Assembly (NCBI GenBank): GCA_033030425.1
Contig: JAUFSD010000002.1
Span: forward strand, 1,302,001-1,366,000
Source of the DNA: Verpa conica
Lineage: Eukaryota > Ascomycota > Pezizomycetes > Pezizales > Morchellaceae
Direction of reading: 5' to 3'
DNA: 64,000 bases
Positions within the stretch are counted from its first letter, which is position 1. The number at the start of each line of letters is the position of its first letter. Of this stretch, positions 34,438 to 47,105 are shown piece by piece. The translations under genes were made by a program, and so were the position numbers. The notes under the pieces were generated by a model that saw nothing but the letters and a program-made list of their open reading frames with translations, did no database searches and was not told the origin of the DNA.

Positions 34438-35926
34438 CGCGGCTTAGAGAGGGTGGGAGGGTTGTTGTTGAAGGGGCTGTGGTAGAGAGGTCGAACATAT
34501 GTATTTATACGGTGTTGGTGAGACTAGTATAGTATAGTTCGGTAGCGCGGGGACTCAAAATCACGCTAAAAAGGGCCAAAATCACCTATTTTCTAGCTGC
34601 TTCCCCTACCACAATTGTGAACTAAATAAAATAAGACTAAATAAGACTTAAAAAAAATTAATTATTTCATCAGGTTTGAAAAGAAAGATAGTAGTCTCAT
34701 TATTGGTGGTAGAGATTTTTGTGGAGATAACTTTGGGAATTGTGCCACGACTATAAATTTATATGGGGATCTTGGCACATTTCAATAGGAATCTCCAAAA
34801 CAGTATATCTTCCCATATCGAGGTGATTTTAAGGTCTAACTCTGAGATGTAATCTTGAGTAATACAATAATTACCTTAAGGTTATTGTGGATTTTAGGTA
34901 ATGACTGTATACTGGGTAACTTTGTGAAACGTGCTAATCTTGGTGTGTTTTTCTCGTTGTCTGGTCACCCGCATTACCGAACTATACATATATGGTGAAA
35001 AGTGCCACCTTGGTAACAAGGAGGCCCAGAAACAATGAGGCCGGGCAAAAAACCCTCTATATTGTGTAGGGAGTCTGTGTCGGCTCCAAGCGCGGTAAAC
35101 TACTAAAGTTTTTGCCACAATGTTGGGGTAGAGAGGTATTACGGGCCAGATGGCATGTTTAGTTCTCAGCAAGTACACAGTGGCCAGTGACAATACAAGA
35201 AATCTTGAGACAAGTATATTCTAAGATTCTTGTGATAAGCTATGTAGCTTGTTTTGGATATATAGAGTAATCCAACCCATAAAATTTAGTATTTCCCATT
35301 ATCCTGGTATTTTATCATGACAGATTTCTGCGCTAGGTTTACATCTATTTTTATCTGGCAGGCATTTTTTTTTTTTTTAAAAAAAAAAGTCTGAGTGCAT
35401 ACATATATTGAATACGGCAACGTTATGATTAGACTTGAAGGTGTCGAGAGTCCTCACTAGTCCTCACTCGGCATCTAGTAGCATAGCTGTGGTACTATAT
35501 AAGTCAGTATAGCGCCATTCTCCCTAAATAGTGCACTGTAAGTTCCCCTAATATACAGTACTTTGTTTGTTTATATAACGGTAAGTATAATCTTGTAGGA
35601 TGAAGTTGCAAATTTTAGATGTTTATTCCAGCTAGGATGCACATAAAGGAAACAGGACACCCAAGGAAAAGAAGGAGAAAACATGTTCTATCCTAATAAA
35701 TTTCTCCAACTCCTTGCTTTGAAGCGAGATAATAGAAAGGGGACAGGGGAAAAGTAACGATTTTGTTTGAAAAGGAAACTATTGATAATACTGCGTATAC
35801 AAACCCCTTTGCATTATCGCATGAAATCCTTCAACTCTCATGTAAAGGGTACATGGAGTAGCCGTTCTTTAGTTGAGTCATATAAAGGGAGCACCCAGAC
35901 TATTTGTGGAAAATACAGTAGCACTG
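34438..35926. other. Intergenic region, no gene seen
   Basis: AT-rich DNA with no recognisable exon. It contains a T14/A10 palindromic run at about 35367-35388 and repeated TAAT/GAGTAAT motifs. The right end should carry the 3' end of UBC13. Confidence 0.5.
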
Positions 35927-36779
35927 TTAAACCATCGCATGTGTTCTGGTCCAGTCCCTTGCTATTCCACGAGAATATATGTCACGTTACTACAGTGCCT
36001 TTTATTCTGGGAGGGGGTCCAAGTCTTTTGGCAGAGACGGAAACAAACGTACCAGTCTGGATGGCTGCCTTTTCGTCCTCTTTCCACCTTTGGGCAACAT
36101 CGTTCGCCAAAGGATCATCTGGGTTGGGTGCACCAAGGAGGGCCTGAATACTCAATAGAATAGTTCGGATTTGGAGAGCCGGAGACCAGTTCCCTACACA
36201 ATACATCAGTTCGCTAGTATTTTCTCAACGTCACGAAGGTTCTTGTATCCGCTGCTGGCTGCCGGTGCACTAGAAGAAGTTGCAAAGCACGCACCCTTAA
36301 GAACATCCAAGCAGATTCTTCCAAGCTTATCAATATTGGGATGGTATATTTTTGTTAAGAAGCGGATCTTAGGCGGCGTCATCGGGTAGTCTTCAGGCAG
36401 GAAAAGCTCGAGACGGAAAATACCTCCCTCGTACGGGCTCTGTGCGGGACCATGGATCTTTAACGAGCTGTCAGTAAGGTACCCGAATAGCAGCTACAGT
36501 GGAGGGACTACGAACAGTGACATCGAAATACCGGAGGTTGTCTTCGTGTGGGACAGCGTTGATTCCTGGGACCCTGTGTACCAAATTGTTGTCAGTTTCT
36601 CCGGCTTAGTAAACAACGCACTTGCTATGCAACCATGTAGAACCTGGTATGGGATAAACGGGTACAGTGCTGGAGGGAAAGGGAAAGGGTTGATAAAAGA
36701 GAATGATAAACAATAAAAACACTTACGGTTCAGCTACAAGGCGTTCGGTCTCCTTGATGATGCGTTTCGGAAGAGCCAT
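35927..36779 (-). CDS. UBC13: Ubiquitin-conjugating enzyme E2 Ubc13
   Basis: Five exons (36779-36727, 36573-36516, 36457-36295, 36193-36053, 35961-35927) join in phase to 149 residues. The start [21 protein letters not shown] is the Ubc13 N-terminus. The core has [10 protein letters not shown], the HPN motif (YHPNIDKLG) and the catalytic cysteine in RICLDVL at about C86. The tail reads [20 protein letters not shown] and [16 protein letters not shown]. With a Ubc/Mms2 variant partner, Ubc13 builds K63-linked ubiquitin chains, for example on PCNA in error-free DNA damage tolerance. The last exon is only 35 nt and encodes the end of the C-terminal helix. The second intron has a GTTCGT donor. Confidence 0.95.
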
Positions 36780-38534
36780 CTCGAGTGTTTTAGCGGCGGA
36801 AGGAGATGATGGACGGGAGTGCGGGGTTGCCTGGTGAGAACCAAGATAAAGGTGGGGTGGCGGTTGGCGGTTGGCGGTTCGCGGTTGGTAGTTGGTGGTT
36901 GATGGTTGGTGGGTTTGGAAAAGGCGCTTCACCCGTCTATTTCTGGGCAACTTTGTGAAACAAGTTTATTAGGGCAGTAGGAGATAAAGAAGAGGAAGAG
37001 GAGATACTACTATACATAAAGGGGAGACTACAATGAGTACATGTACGCAGAGGAGGAGTAAGAGGAAGAGAGAGAGGGCTATAATATATGTGTACAATGC
37101 ATTCACAAGAAGAACCACAACAGGCGAGAGAGATTTACAGGGGCAAGACATGATCTCACTTCTCTGTAGGCTTCTCTCTCACTTCTCGGGTCTTTATGGA
37201 AACACAGCCTTAATCCAGCGAGGCTTCTTGCAGCCGGTCTTTTAACATAGGTTTTAGGCATATACATGTATCTTAAGTGTTCAACCCCTCCATGCTACAA
37301 CTCGGGTACATGTACTGTTGATAGGGAACTGTTTTCACTCAGTCGAATTAGGGAGGAAGAAAAAAGCCAAAAAGGGAAAGAAGAATATGAGAAAGAAAGA
37401 GATCATGTCTTTGATCATTATCATCGTCTTGGCTTCTTCTCTGAAAAGACTCACGCGGACCTTTTGAAACGTGACACTTGAGGTTAGAGATGGAGAGAGA
37501 GAAAGCATGACGGATGGATCGCTGATCGGGTTTCTTTCTATTACACAACCGCCCCTTTGACACAAGAATAACGCAATGCAGAACATATAATTACCGTCAC
37601 CAATAACTCCCACGAGGGTTTCTCTATGGGCTGGAAGCACAGCATCCATCTCTTCTTGTCAGTTCTTGAACCTGTCTCAAACGTGCAGCTCGCAAAGGAC
37701 TCGCGATCGGGACATTCGGGAGCCCCTCGTCTAGATTTCAATCCGTCTTTCCGTCCCCCTACCAGAGAAAATCTCTAAGGTAAAAGTGGTGAGGACCCTG
37801 AATACATATCACATTCGAGTCCCTGCTGTTATAGAGGTGTCTTCTCTTTCTCCCCACATGCCAGAAACCCCATCTCGTTCGCCAATTTGCTCATCGATCA
37901 CCTCACCGGTCCGTTTCCTTGCGAAGATCGTCCTTAGTTGCTGCCTCTCTTGCGTCTTACCTTTTAACTTTGACAGAAATAAATAATACCATCATCTGCT
38001 CTGTGGCTGCTACCGCGGTTACAACGCTTATACCCATTACGTACTTTTACTTTTTTTCCCCTCAGACTCTCTTTTATCTAAGTGCTCTTTTACCTTTGTG
38101 TGTCTGCTCCAGCAGGTTGGATGGGCTGCTTCGACCACGGCGCGAATAGTGGTAATTTCTTGAACGTTTATTTGCTTGCCTCGATCCCAACGACGAGCGC
38201 TTTTACGGCAAGGAGGATCCTGCAACTCCTGTCGAGTCTACATACGGAGGGGAAGGGGGGTGAAAATCTTGCTACATCGTGAAAGTTCACCTTTTCCCCG
38301 TACCATATTACAATTGGCAACACATCCGTTTTGAGCCCACCTACACAGTGACGGTAGTAGTAGTGGTAGGTGTTTTGGTATGTGCAACTGAACTCGTGAG
38401 CGTGCGCATGCACTAATCCAAGGAGAAACGAGTGAATAGATACATGTGGCTCTTTTTTCTTTTATTCTAGACTCGAGAAACACTTATACCACGATTCCAA
38501 CCCCCAATCGGGTCTATACCTGGCGATAATTATC
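36780..38534. promoter_or_regulatory. Divergent UBC13/MTC5 spacer
   Basis: A 1.75-kb spacer between head-to-head genes. It is rich in purine/pyrimidine runs (GGTTGGCGGTTGGC repeats near 36855-36900, GAGGAAGAG near 36990-37075). TACATGTA palindromes lie at 37038, 37263 and 37307. Open frames in it are short and overlap on both strands, so I call no gene. Confidence 0.5.
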
Positions 38535-41500
38535 ATGAATGCCTCGAAAGCTCTCCTGCCGAAGGGAGATACCTCTTCGGCGTATGATTCGCCTACGTTC
38601 AATCTAAATATGTCGATCAAAGTTGATGCGCCAGTTGGGTCTATGTAGGTTTTTGTCAATCTACGAGAACGCGAGCGCCACCTAAAAGTAATCCGATTCT
38701 GACATCTGTAAATAGGTCTATATCACCTAGTAGCCGAGACGTCGTCTTAGCTTCGTAAGTTAAATTTTGAGCCCCAGAATCTCTCCCCGCGATACCCCGG
38801 ACTCCAGAAATTGACGTCCCCACAGCCAACTAGGGCTCCACATCGTCGACCTCGACAACCCTTACGACCCCCCTCGTTTTCTCCCACATCTGACAGCTTG
38901 GTCTGTTGCAGATGTGCAATGGTCCCCACATGCATCCCATTCTCATTGGGTCGTGTCGACCTCGAATCAAAAAGCTATAGTTTGGAACCTCGCCCTTCCA
39001 TCTCACAAGGCTATCGAACTCGTTCTACACTCACATACGCGCGCAATCACTGACATTAATTTCTCGGCGCACCAACCGAACGTCCTCGCAACATGCTCCG
39101 TTGACTCTTTCGTACACTGCTGGGACCTCCGAACCCCTCGGCGACCAGTCATGAGCTTCTGCGATTGGTTCGCAGGTGCGACGCAGGTCAAGTATAACAG
39201 GCAGAACGAGCATATCCTGGCTAGCTCACATGACCGATATCTTTACATCTGGGACAACCGTATGGGTATGCGTGCAGTTCGAAAAATCAGCGCACACTCG
39301 ACAAAGATCTATGGGGTGGACTGGAATAGAACGAGGCCGTCGGGAATTGTGACCTGTGCGCTTGACCGAACCGTCAAGTTCTGGGATTACGACCAGTGCC
39401 CGAACGACACCCCAGAACGCATCATCCATACCTCATTCCCTGTGTGGCGAGCAAGGCACACCCCCTTCGGGAGAGGGCTATTAACTATGCCCCAACGCGA
39501 TGATACCTCTCTGTATCTTTGGGACCGCAGAGCGAAGAAAGACGAGCCAACTCAGCCTGTGCATAAGTTCTCTGATCATACTGATTATGTCAAGGAGTTT
39601 CTCTGGAGGTGGAGGGGTGGTGAGAGGGAAGATACAGGAGACGACAGAGAGTTTCAACTGGTAACCTGGTCACTTGACAAGGATATCCGACTCTGGAACA
39701 TCGATCAAGAGATTATGGAGAAGATCGGGCACGACCCGAAGAAGAAGATGAGGTTTAGAGTCACTCGTCGAGGGGCAGAGTACAAAACGTTCCGTGACGA
39801 AGCTGTGATTACGAAGGTTGTTGGTGGGAAAAGAGGACCAACACCAATGGGTGGTATGAGGCACCTACCTAGGTTAAGCATTGGTGGAATGGACGTCGAA
39901 AAGGAGGCTTTAAAGGGTGGCTGGAGGGATAGTTTATTTCCGGGCCAGGGTCAGGGCATTCGAAACGGAATGATTAGCCCGCAATCTGGTGGATCATTAG
40001 GGAAACAGTTGAGCATGGGGAGCTTGAGCGGTGACGTTTCTGGGCCAGTTAGGGGAAATATGAGACAAGGTGGCTTCATGAGAGCTGGTAGAAAGAGAAG
40101 AAAAGAGATTAATCCAATCACTTGGATGAGGGGTGTCAAAATTGCCAGGAAAATCCCCGTAAGTGGCGGTGAAAGCGAGGGTATTAGGAATAGTACTGGT
40201 CGAAGTGGGTTATTTGGAATTGGCTGGGAGGTCCCCGAAACCCTAGGCGATGAGATATCCCTTGTTGGTGTCAAATTTCCAAAAATCAACTTCGAAAAAG
40301 TCAACATTGCGGCAAGGTCCTGCACTGTCTCTTTGACGGGGCCTTGGGGTGCGGATAACAAATGGGTTTTTCTCAGAGCGGATGTTTCATTTCCCCATGA
40401 ATATCCTGGGGATGGGTCTAGTTTGCCAAACTTTAGGCTAGAAAAAACGAATATGATTCCAGAAAAAACCTTCGATGAGATATGCATACAATTGAAGAGG
40501 ATCTCACAAGCTCATATAGGAAAGAAGAGGGTCTGTTTAGAGCCATGTTTATGTTACCTCCTCGGGGAGAGAGCGGAAGATGCTGCATGGGTGGGGGATA
40601 GCGACGGCGGGGGCGAGAGTAGCAGTGATGACGGTGAAGGGATTGTCACCCTTGGCGCCAGAGATGGCGAAGAGGAAGAAAATATTGGCGTAGTCGATGT
40701 CAACAACCAAGCAAACGTGCCATTACCGAAGGCTTGTGGAGCCACATGGTCGAATGATGGAAGACTGATCTGTTTTTTTCCACCAAAGGAAGAAAGGTTT
40801 GGTACGAGGAGCCTCCTAGGCTCATTTACGATTAAGGATGACGAAAGACCGACAAGGCATATCAACAGTGGGAGAGCTTGGGAGAGCTTTGGAAGACTTT
40901 ATGCTGGGTCTCCTAATGGACGGAGGGGGGTCATGGCGAGTGAGGCTGGGGATACAACAGACAGCACGTATAACACTACTAGTAGTTCTTCGAGCGATGA
41001 CGACAGCGATTCAATTGCAGATGGTCCATTGAGGCCAAGTCTTGGATGGAGGTTGCACGGAAACATTGGTAAGCGCTTCAATAGAGGGGGGAGCACGGAT
41101 AGAAGCACACAGAGGAGCACTGGGACAGGAGCGAAGACAATAACCGGAAATTTTGCAAAACCGAAAAATGTGGTATCAATACACAATATGCAAAATCTAC
41201 TGCCGGCAAAGAAGGAGCTTGCACAAGACTACCAAGTATATGGAGATAGCGCCGAAGTATGCCAGTTCAACGCGGGGGTTGCCGAAAAGCATGGAAACAA
41301 TGAATTGGCAGATGTATGGAGGCTGGTTGAAATGATCCTTCGTAACGAAGTTCCACTGGAGGTATATTCACATCCTGGGCTCGGTTTAGGGACAGGTACG
41401 TACGAAGACAAGATATTAGTCGTAGCTAAGAGAGCTAGCCTTGTTAGAGGAAGGCGCGATAGCGGCCTTGGGCTAGAGATGAGTGATGAAGAGGTTGATG

Positions 41501-42931
41501 TTATGATGGACCCGGAGTTCTGGGGAAGGGTCAAGTGGGGAAGCCATCCTCTAGGCGGCAAGTGGTTGGTGGGTGAGCTGTTTGCATACTTTGAGAAGAG
41601 GGCGGACGTTCAAATGTTGGCTATGTTAAGCTGTGTATTTTGTGAGACTGATGAACCGTCGGGCTCCGAGGACGGAGGATTGAGGGCACCGTTCGATGTA
41701 TGCTTCTCTCTTCATCTCTCATCCTTAATCTCATATCCATTCTTAGAGTGCTGACTTAAGTTATTTGTCACCTCCATAGGAGGTTTCTTTGTCAATGAGA
41801 ACTTCAGCCTATGCTCGAGATTATTTCCCGAGTATTGATATAGCGCTTCGAACCCATTCTTCAAACAACTCTACCTCTCAAAACTATAACTCTGCAACAT
41901 TAACACCCATTGGTACACACGGATCTTACTCCTCAACTGGCACTGGCCATTTTGGAAGCGACCCTGCATATCCATATTCAACAGGGACTACACCACCACT
42001 TCACGGTTATAGGCTGGGCTCTGGGGAAGACGCCTTCCACAGTCTCTCATCATCCCCGGAGCTACACCACCACTCTAGGAAATCCAACTCTGGAATGACA
42101 GCTTATCTTCCCCCTGGAGCAAGGAGGAAGATGCCCAGCCCTGCAGAAAGCATGCTAGGGCCTTTCACAGCAACATCAGGTGTAACATGGGGCGCTATCA
42201 CGACTTTCGGAAGTGGTTCAAAAGAGGATGTCAATTCGGATCTCACTGAGACATCCTCCGAAGCTAGAGAACCATCCTCAATCCGAATTACCATGATGAA
42301 CTCAGAAAAATTTGACGATGAAGGCAATGTCCATGTCCCCTTCTTGGACCCAAAAAAATTTCGCCTCTATAAATCCTACCGCGAGAACTACGCCGACCTC
42401 CTTTTTAATTGGGGTCTCCAGATTCAACGTCTTGAGGTATTAAAGTATAACGGCCTAAAAAATGCTGCTTCTGAAGCATTCGAAGACGAACCTGTCGGCT
42501 TCTCCCGAAAACCTACAGAGGTATCAGAGACTGATGGCCAGTGTTTTAAGGGGTTAGAACTTGGTGGTCACTGTTTCAAGTGTGGTGCAATGCTTATATC
42601 AACCAAGGGGGCAAGAGGCGAGTGCAAACCGTGTAAACGGCGACAGGTAACTATGAATTGTTGCGTTTGTGATGTCATCATCAAGGGGCTTTATGTACCA
42701 TGTCTGCAGTGTGGGCATGTCGGGCATGCAGACTGCCAGGAGGCATGGTTTGCAGAAGATGGGGTCGTTGAGTGTCCTACTGGGTGTGGGTGTAAATGTG
42801 CAAGCTTTGTAGAGGGTGGGTTCAGATTTACAAATTTATCTACTGTAAAGCCACTGAGGGAAGAGAGGGTGCACGCGCGGAGAGAGATCGGATATAACGA
42901 TTATTGTGATAATTACGATTATATGTTCTGA
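38535..42931 (+). CDS. MTC5: SEACAT subunit Mtc5/Sea3 (WDR59 family)
   Basis: Exons 38535-38644, 38716-38754, 38826-41697 and 41780-42931 join in phase to 1390 residues. WD40 repeats fill roughly residues 40-330 (for example WVVSTSNQKAIVWNL, LATCSVDSFVHCWDLR, ASSHDRYLYIWDNR, VTCALDRTVKFWDY). An RWD domain follows at about 518-631. A C-terminal zinc domain of mixed RING type spans about 1270-1345, with CFKCG, CKPC, CCVC, CLQCGHVGHADC and CPTGCGCKC. This order is that of Mtc5/Sea3 (WDR59 in animals), a subunit of the SEA/GATOR2-type complex on the vacuole membrane that regulates TORC1 by amino-acid supply. Two long Ser/Asp-rich linkers separate the domains. Exon 2 is 39 nt. Confidence 0.92.
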
Positions 42932-44065
42932 TTTTAAAGGTGGCTAGTTTGTCAGAGGGGAAGGGGATGGGGAAAAGGATAATGGAATGAAAATAATTAA
43001 AAGTACTACTTTCTATATATATTATGAGGTTAAGCTGATGGGGGAATATATCCTGTGGTTTTAGGAGTTAGCTAGTGTAGCCCTTATTTATTTTCATCCT
43101 TGGTGAGCGCAATCATATTTCATAAAATGTTTGATTAATCTTCCTGTATTGTCTGTGCTTTTAATTTTTCTCGTGTATATGTTCTGGCCCGTTGGGGAGA
43201 CCTGCCTATCGGGGGGACGTCCCCCCAACGGGCCAGCCTGGGAGCCGACAGGTAGGCATCCCCTGAATGGGCTACCTGTTGGATGGATACTAGTGTCCTC
43301 TATATGGGTAGGTGATAAATCATGGCTCAATTAATACAGGCATACCCCAAATAAATTAAGTTGGTGGTTAGAAAGATATTGGCCTATCTTGTGATTTTTG
43401 GGGGATTTTATTTTATTTTTATACCATGAATTGCTGGCTCTGAAGATTTTTATATTGTAGGTACTTTTTATAGCAAAAAATAGCTATATGTTATCTGATA
43501 AACATGGGTGCTTTATAAGCGATATACTAGGGTAAAATAGCAACCTACTAGGAAAGTAGCTGTCTACCCATTCAGGGGACGCAGTGTGTCCCTCCAATGG
43601 GTAGCCCATTGAGGGGATACCCTATAAAACTGATCTATTGCTACCCATTGGGGGGATATCCCTCCAACAGGCCGGCCCGTTCAGGGGACGTCTCCCCCGA
43701 TAGGCAGCGTCCCCCGAACGGGCCAGAAAATATACACGCTTAAGTGTCTCAAACTTCCCCCCGGGGGTACATTCATGGGATGGTGAAAACAGGTTAAATT
43801 GACCCCAAGTAATTTTAGTCTATGGGAGGGACCATTTTATGCTACATTATGCTTTAATCCAAGAAAATTAAATTTCGTATCAACTGATCGCCTACCCATA
43901 GTACTGCATACAACATTATTCATCACTCGTCTCTATGTCCAGCTAGGGAGAAGCAATATCTATAGATACACTCTAACCTCGTATAGGTATCACTGACCGC
44001 TCCTGAATGGGTAAAGCCCCTGTGTATATACTCGCTTAGTATCTGTTTTATAACCATTAGCTGAC
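42932..44065. other. Convergent spacer with GC-rich repeat element
   Basis: Sequence between the converging MTC5 and thioesterase genes. Most of it is a 567-bp element with inverted-repeat ends (43172-43738). The rest is AT-rich with no exon. Confidence 0.6.
43172..43738. mobile_element. Palindrome-rich inverted-repeat element
   Basis: The outer 65-75 bp on each side are inverted copies of about 80 percent identity by eye (CGTGTATATNTTCTGGCCCG, then CTGCCTATCGGGGG on both). Within the element the unit CCCGTTNGGGGGAC and its complement recur at least six times in both directions, also as a variant with ACCCATT in place of GGCCCGTT. No coding frame is seen. The GC-rich arms contrast with the AT-rich middle. 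A target duplication is not clear. Confidence 0.7.
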
Positions 44066-45096
44066 CTAAATCCCGACTGGCATCTCAGCCAAACTCCAGC
44101 CTCTAGGGACAACGAAAATTCCCTCAGCCTCAATAAGAATGTTGCCAAATTCATCTTCAATTGTCGCTTTTGCCGTGCCCTTCCTATCGGTGCACTTTTT
44201 TAAAAGATAATTTTCAGCTTATGGGTTGTAAATATCAATAATAAACTATGCCATACCTCAATAACCCAGGTCCGCAGGATCACAAAACCACTAGACTGGG
44301 GATATAGATGCGCACGCGCTGGCCGTCTGTAGTTAATCGATAGCCGTGCAGTCACGGCATTACGGGTGGGAAGTATGTGCATTGCCTATATATTGGCTTT
44401 AGTCGAGTTTGTAGAGATATACCTCAAAGAGGGGCTTACAGTTCTCCCAAGTGCTTCATCCACTATCTTACTTATGGATGTCATCGATCAACATTATACC
44501 CAAAAATAGCCCGTAATAAACATCACATACCGTAGCCAAAATTCCGCCATGCTATTAGCATACCTCGAACAAGTTAGTTTACAAATCTCATAGAATAGAA
44601 AATAAGAAGTCCATACAATAACGCCCGGAAACCCGCAAATCCCCCTACCCAAGCTTAGCACACCAACAATGCTCCCATCCCTTTTTACCCAAACCTTATT
44701 ATATCCGATCCTCTCTGCACCTTGTAGCACCGCTGGCGTATACCTGTGTTCCCGTTCCTCTTCCGGAACCCCTGACCATGGTCTATGCTCTTGATACTCC
44801 GGATCTGCACGTAATGCTTTCACAATTGCTAGCTTAGAGGCGGACGCCTCAAGCTCTTCAATTATCGTCTTGTCTTCCAGCGAGCCACGGGTTGGTAGGG
44901 GGTCTTTTAATAACGGTCCGGAGATAGGGAGGAAGTGTTTCGTTATCAAGACACCTGTTGTCCCCCAGAGGAGGACATGCACGGCTGATGCAAGGGCGAT
45001 ACGGAGGGCAAGTAACGGCTTTTGAGTTCTTGGGGTAGTAGTTGAGAAGTAGCGCAAGGGTACTCGATGGGCACGAAGCCAGGTGGGGATGTTCAT
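44066..45096 (-). CDS. Hotdog-fold thioesterase, mitochondrial type
   Basis: Five exons (45096-44617, 44551-44531, 44466-44440, 44385-44257, 44194-44066) join in phase to 261 residues. The 4HBT/PaaI hotdog domain occupies about residues 120-250: GVLQGAERIG-like lead, CGFPGVIHGGILATIVDEALG (the HGG and DE pair of the central helix), the strand TARLSINYRRPAR and the end ATIEDEFGNILIEAEGIF. Family members hydrolyse acyl-CoA thioesters. The N-terminus is Arg/Ser/Thr-rich (HRVPLRYFSTTTPR) and is followed by a hydrophobic helix (about residues 29-50), which suggests the mitochondrial inner membrane. Exons 2 and 3 are only 21 and 27 nt and encode exactly the HGGILAT and IVDEALGRT helix. The substrate is unknown. 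Confidence 0.85.
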
Positions 45097-46586
45097 TCTT
45101 GAAACTTTTAGAGAGGAACTGAGGTGAAGGGTTGGGTGTTGTACTGTGACGAGGCTGTTGCTGTGTACAGGGCTCCCACTCAAGGGTTATCACTCGCGCT
45201 AATGTGTTATGTGGCTGAAGTTATACTGCATCGACTCAGGTAACCGAAATCGTGGGGAAGTGCTTCTAAGAGTAACCCCACACTTTTTTTTCTTTTCCTT
45301 TTTGGTGCCACTGGTACTCTGCTTCGGAAGTTATGCGGCTAATTTCTTTTTTGTCACTATGAGTAATGTGATGATCCTCAAGCACCAACCCGGCTGAAAT
45401 GTACATATCGCAAGCCGAGAAAAAGAAAACAATTGTATATGTCTATGAGAACCATTAGTTTAATAGTCTATTGTTAATCAAGAATGTTATAGGCTTAGCG
45501 TTGCAGGCGGTTTATATCATTGCGCAGGAGCGATGCAAGCAACATAACGTTCATTGGAATAACTAGCGTGTCCGATCACCTTCAAGCAGTACAGATATAT
45601 TCGTGGGGGTTTGTCTCTGTTACGATGAGATAAGTGAACACGGTATTACTTACCTACATTTTAAGGTGTATGTGAATGGAAAGTTATAGTGAAGGGACAA
45701 ACAATGTGCTTTGGGGGTGTACGCGGGGGAAATTTCCGGTATTCCCACGACTGCTCGTATGAAGTATGATGACGTTAAAGCTTACTTGTTTCCTGCTAGC
45801 TATTCTCTGCAGGCAGTGTTGGCGTTATCCTTGCAGTCAACTAATAATTTAATATGAACTATGAAGAACAAGGAGTGGGAAATGAAATCAAGTGAAAATA
45901 TATATCGACAAGCGGAAAAGATGAACGAGGTGAAGAGTCTCCGGCCTAGAAATAGGTCTAAATATCTCTTTTAAAAACAACTGACCATATTAAAGATGAC
46001 CCAGCTTACTTCAACTCTATGGAACATGCTCTTGATCGAATTCTTGTGTTTGGTCGAAGGTTAATTATTAGAGAAACATTATACAGAAATATTATTTTTA
46101 ACATCACATCAGTAGTTAATTTTCTGGTGAACTTTGTTTACATACATGTATAGCTTGTCCTAAGTACTGGGAAATTATATAATCAAAGGGTCCACCTTGG
46201 AATCACCTCGAATTACTCAAGATTGGCTCAGCGAATATCATAGGGTATATGTATATACGTACGATCACCTAACATTGAAAACCGCCCATCAAAGGAAACA
46301 TTATTAAGACTCATCTCTCAAAGGTGCACTACTATGTTTCTATAGAAATTCACTCACAGCACTGTAACTGCTTAGGGAACTTGTATAGTTCAAGTAATAA
46401 TATATAGCATTTTCGAGGTCTTCTGAGCATGAAACATAAACGAGCTTGAACATGTTGATCATACAGAAACACATATATGAGAAAAAACAGTGCACAGACA
46501 GTATATAAGAAAGTCGTAAAACAATAAGACTACAATATGATCAACGCTCAATACTTGCCAAAATCCTAAGTTTAAGGTGCTGGAAC
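45097..46586. other. Intergenic region, no gene seen
   Basis: AT-rich spacer with no exon that I can support. TACATGTA is at 46143. Confidence 0.5.
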
Positions 46587-47105
46587 CTAAGTTTCTCGAG
46601 TCGGAAAGTCATCTGTACCAGACTGACGGGGCTGTTGGTACTCGTGGTCGTCACCATTTGGACGAGGATACACAACATTGTGGATATTGTGGATCGTAGT
46701 TACGGTATTATAAATCATCTGAGCAGTACTGGTTCTCTCAGATGTGGTGTGTGGGACATCGCTATCTCCACCAGAATTATTGTTTAATTCTATCGCCCCT
46801 AAAACACCACCTTGACTCTAGTAGTCCTCGCTCATTAAAATGTTAGCTGAGGGGTGTTAATTTGTATAAGTAGCTAAAGGTTTAATAGAAGTAATAATAT
46901 CCTGTAGCAGCACTAGTGATAGTTAAAGGGTATTTACGCTGCATTTGCGCTTCTTCCAGCACTTCCAGCCCTTGAAAAGAGCCAAAATTCCAGCAATAGC
47001 GGTCACTACTGCAATAACAATGCCAGCAATATCAAAACCGTTGAGACTCCTTGTTTCAAGACTATAGACCTGACTGGGTGCTTGTGTGTTCTCTGGGAAG
47101 TTCAT
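46587..47105 (-). CDS. Small single-pass membrane protein, unknown
   Basis: Exon 47105-46938 and exon 46817-46587 join in phase (GTAAAT donor, CTACTAG acceptor) to 132 residues. Residues 22-46 form one strong transmembrane helix (GFDIAGIVIAVVTAIAGILALF) that is followed by a basic Trp/Cys-rich patch (KGWKCWKKRKC), which by the positive-inside rule would face the cytosol. The remaining 75 residues are hydrophilic, Asn/Thr/Asp-rich and end FPTRET. They include TTIHNIHNVVY, a short beta-prone stretch. No signal peptide or known domain is visible. The short N-terminus before the helix is polar. It is a possible lineage-specific gene; expression evidence would be needed. Confidence 0.55.

Noticed and set aside
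34860..35215. Possible further inverted-repeat element
   Set aside because: GTTCTCAGCAAGTACACA at about 35160 is similar to sequence in the 26-kb element, but the ends do not pair and no TA-flanked termini were found.
37335..38149. Several 70-100 codon frames between UBC13 and MTC5
   Set aside because: They overlap on both strands, lack motifs, and lie in a promoter-like spacer.
43172..43738. CRISPR-like array from the repeated GGGGGAC modules
   Set aside because: Modules are palindromic and irregularly spaced, occur in both orientations, and the genome is eukaryotic.
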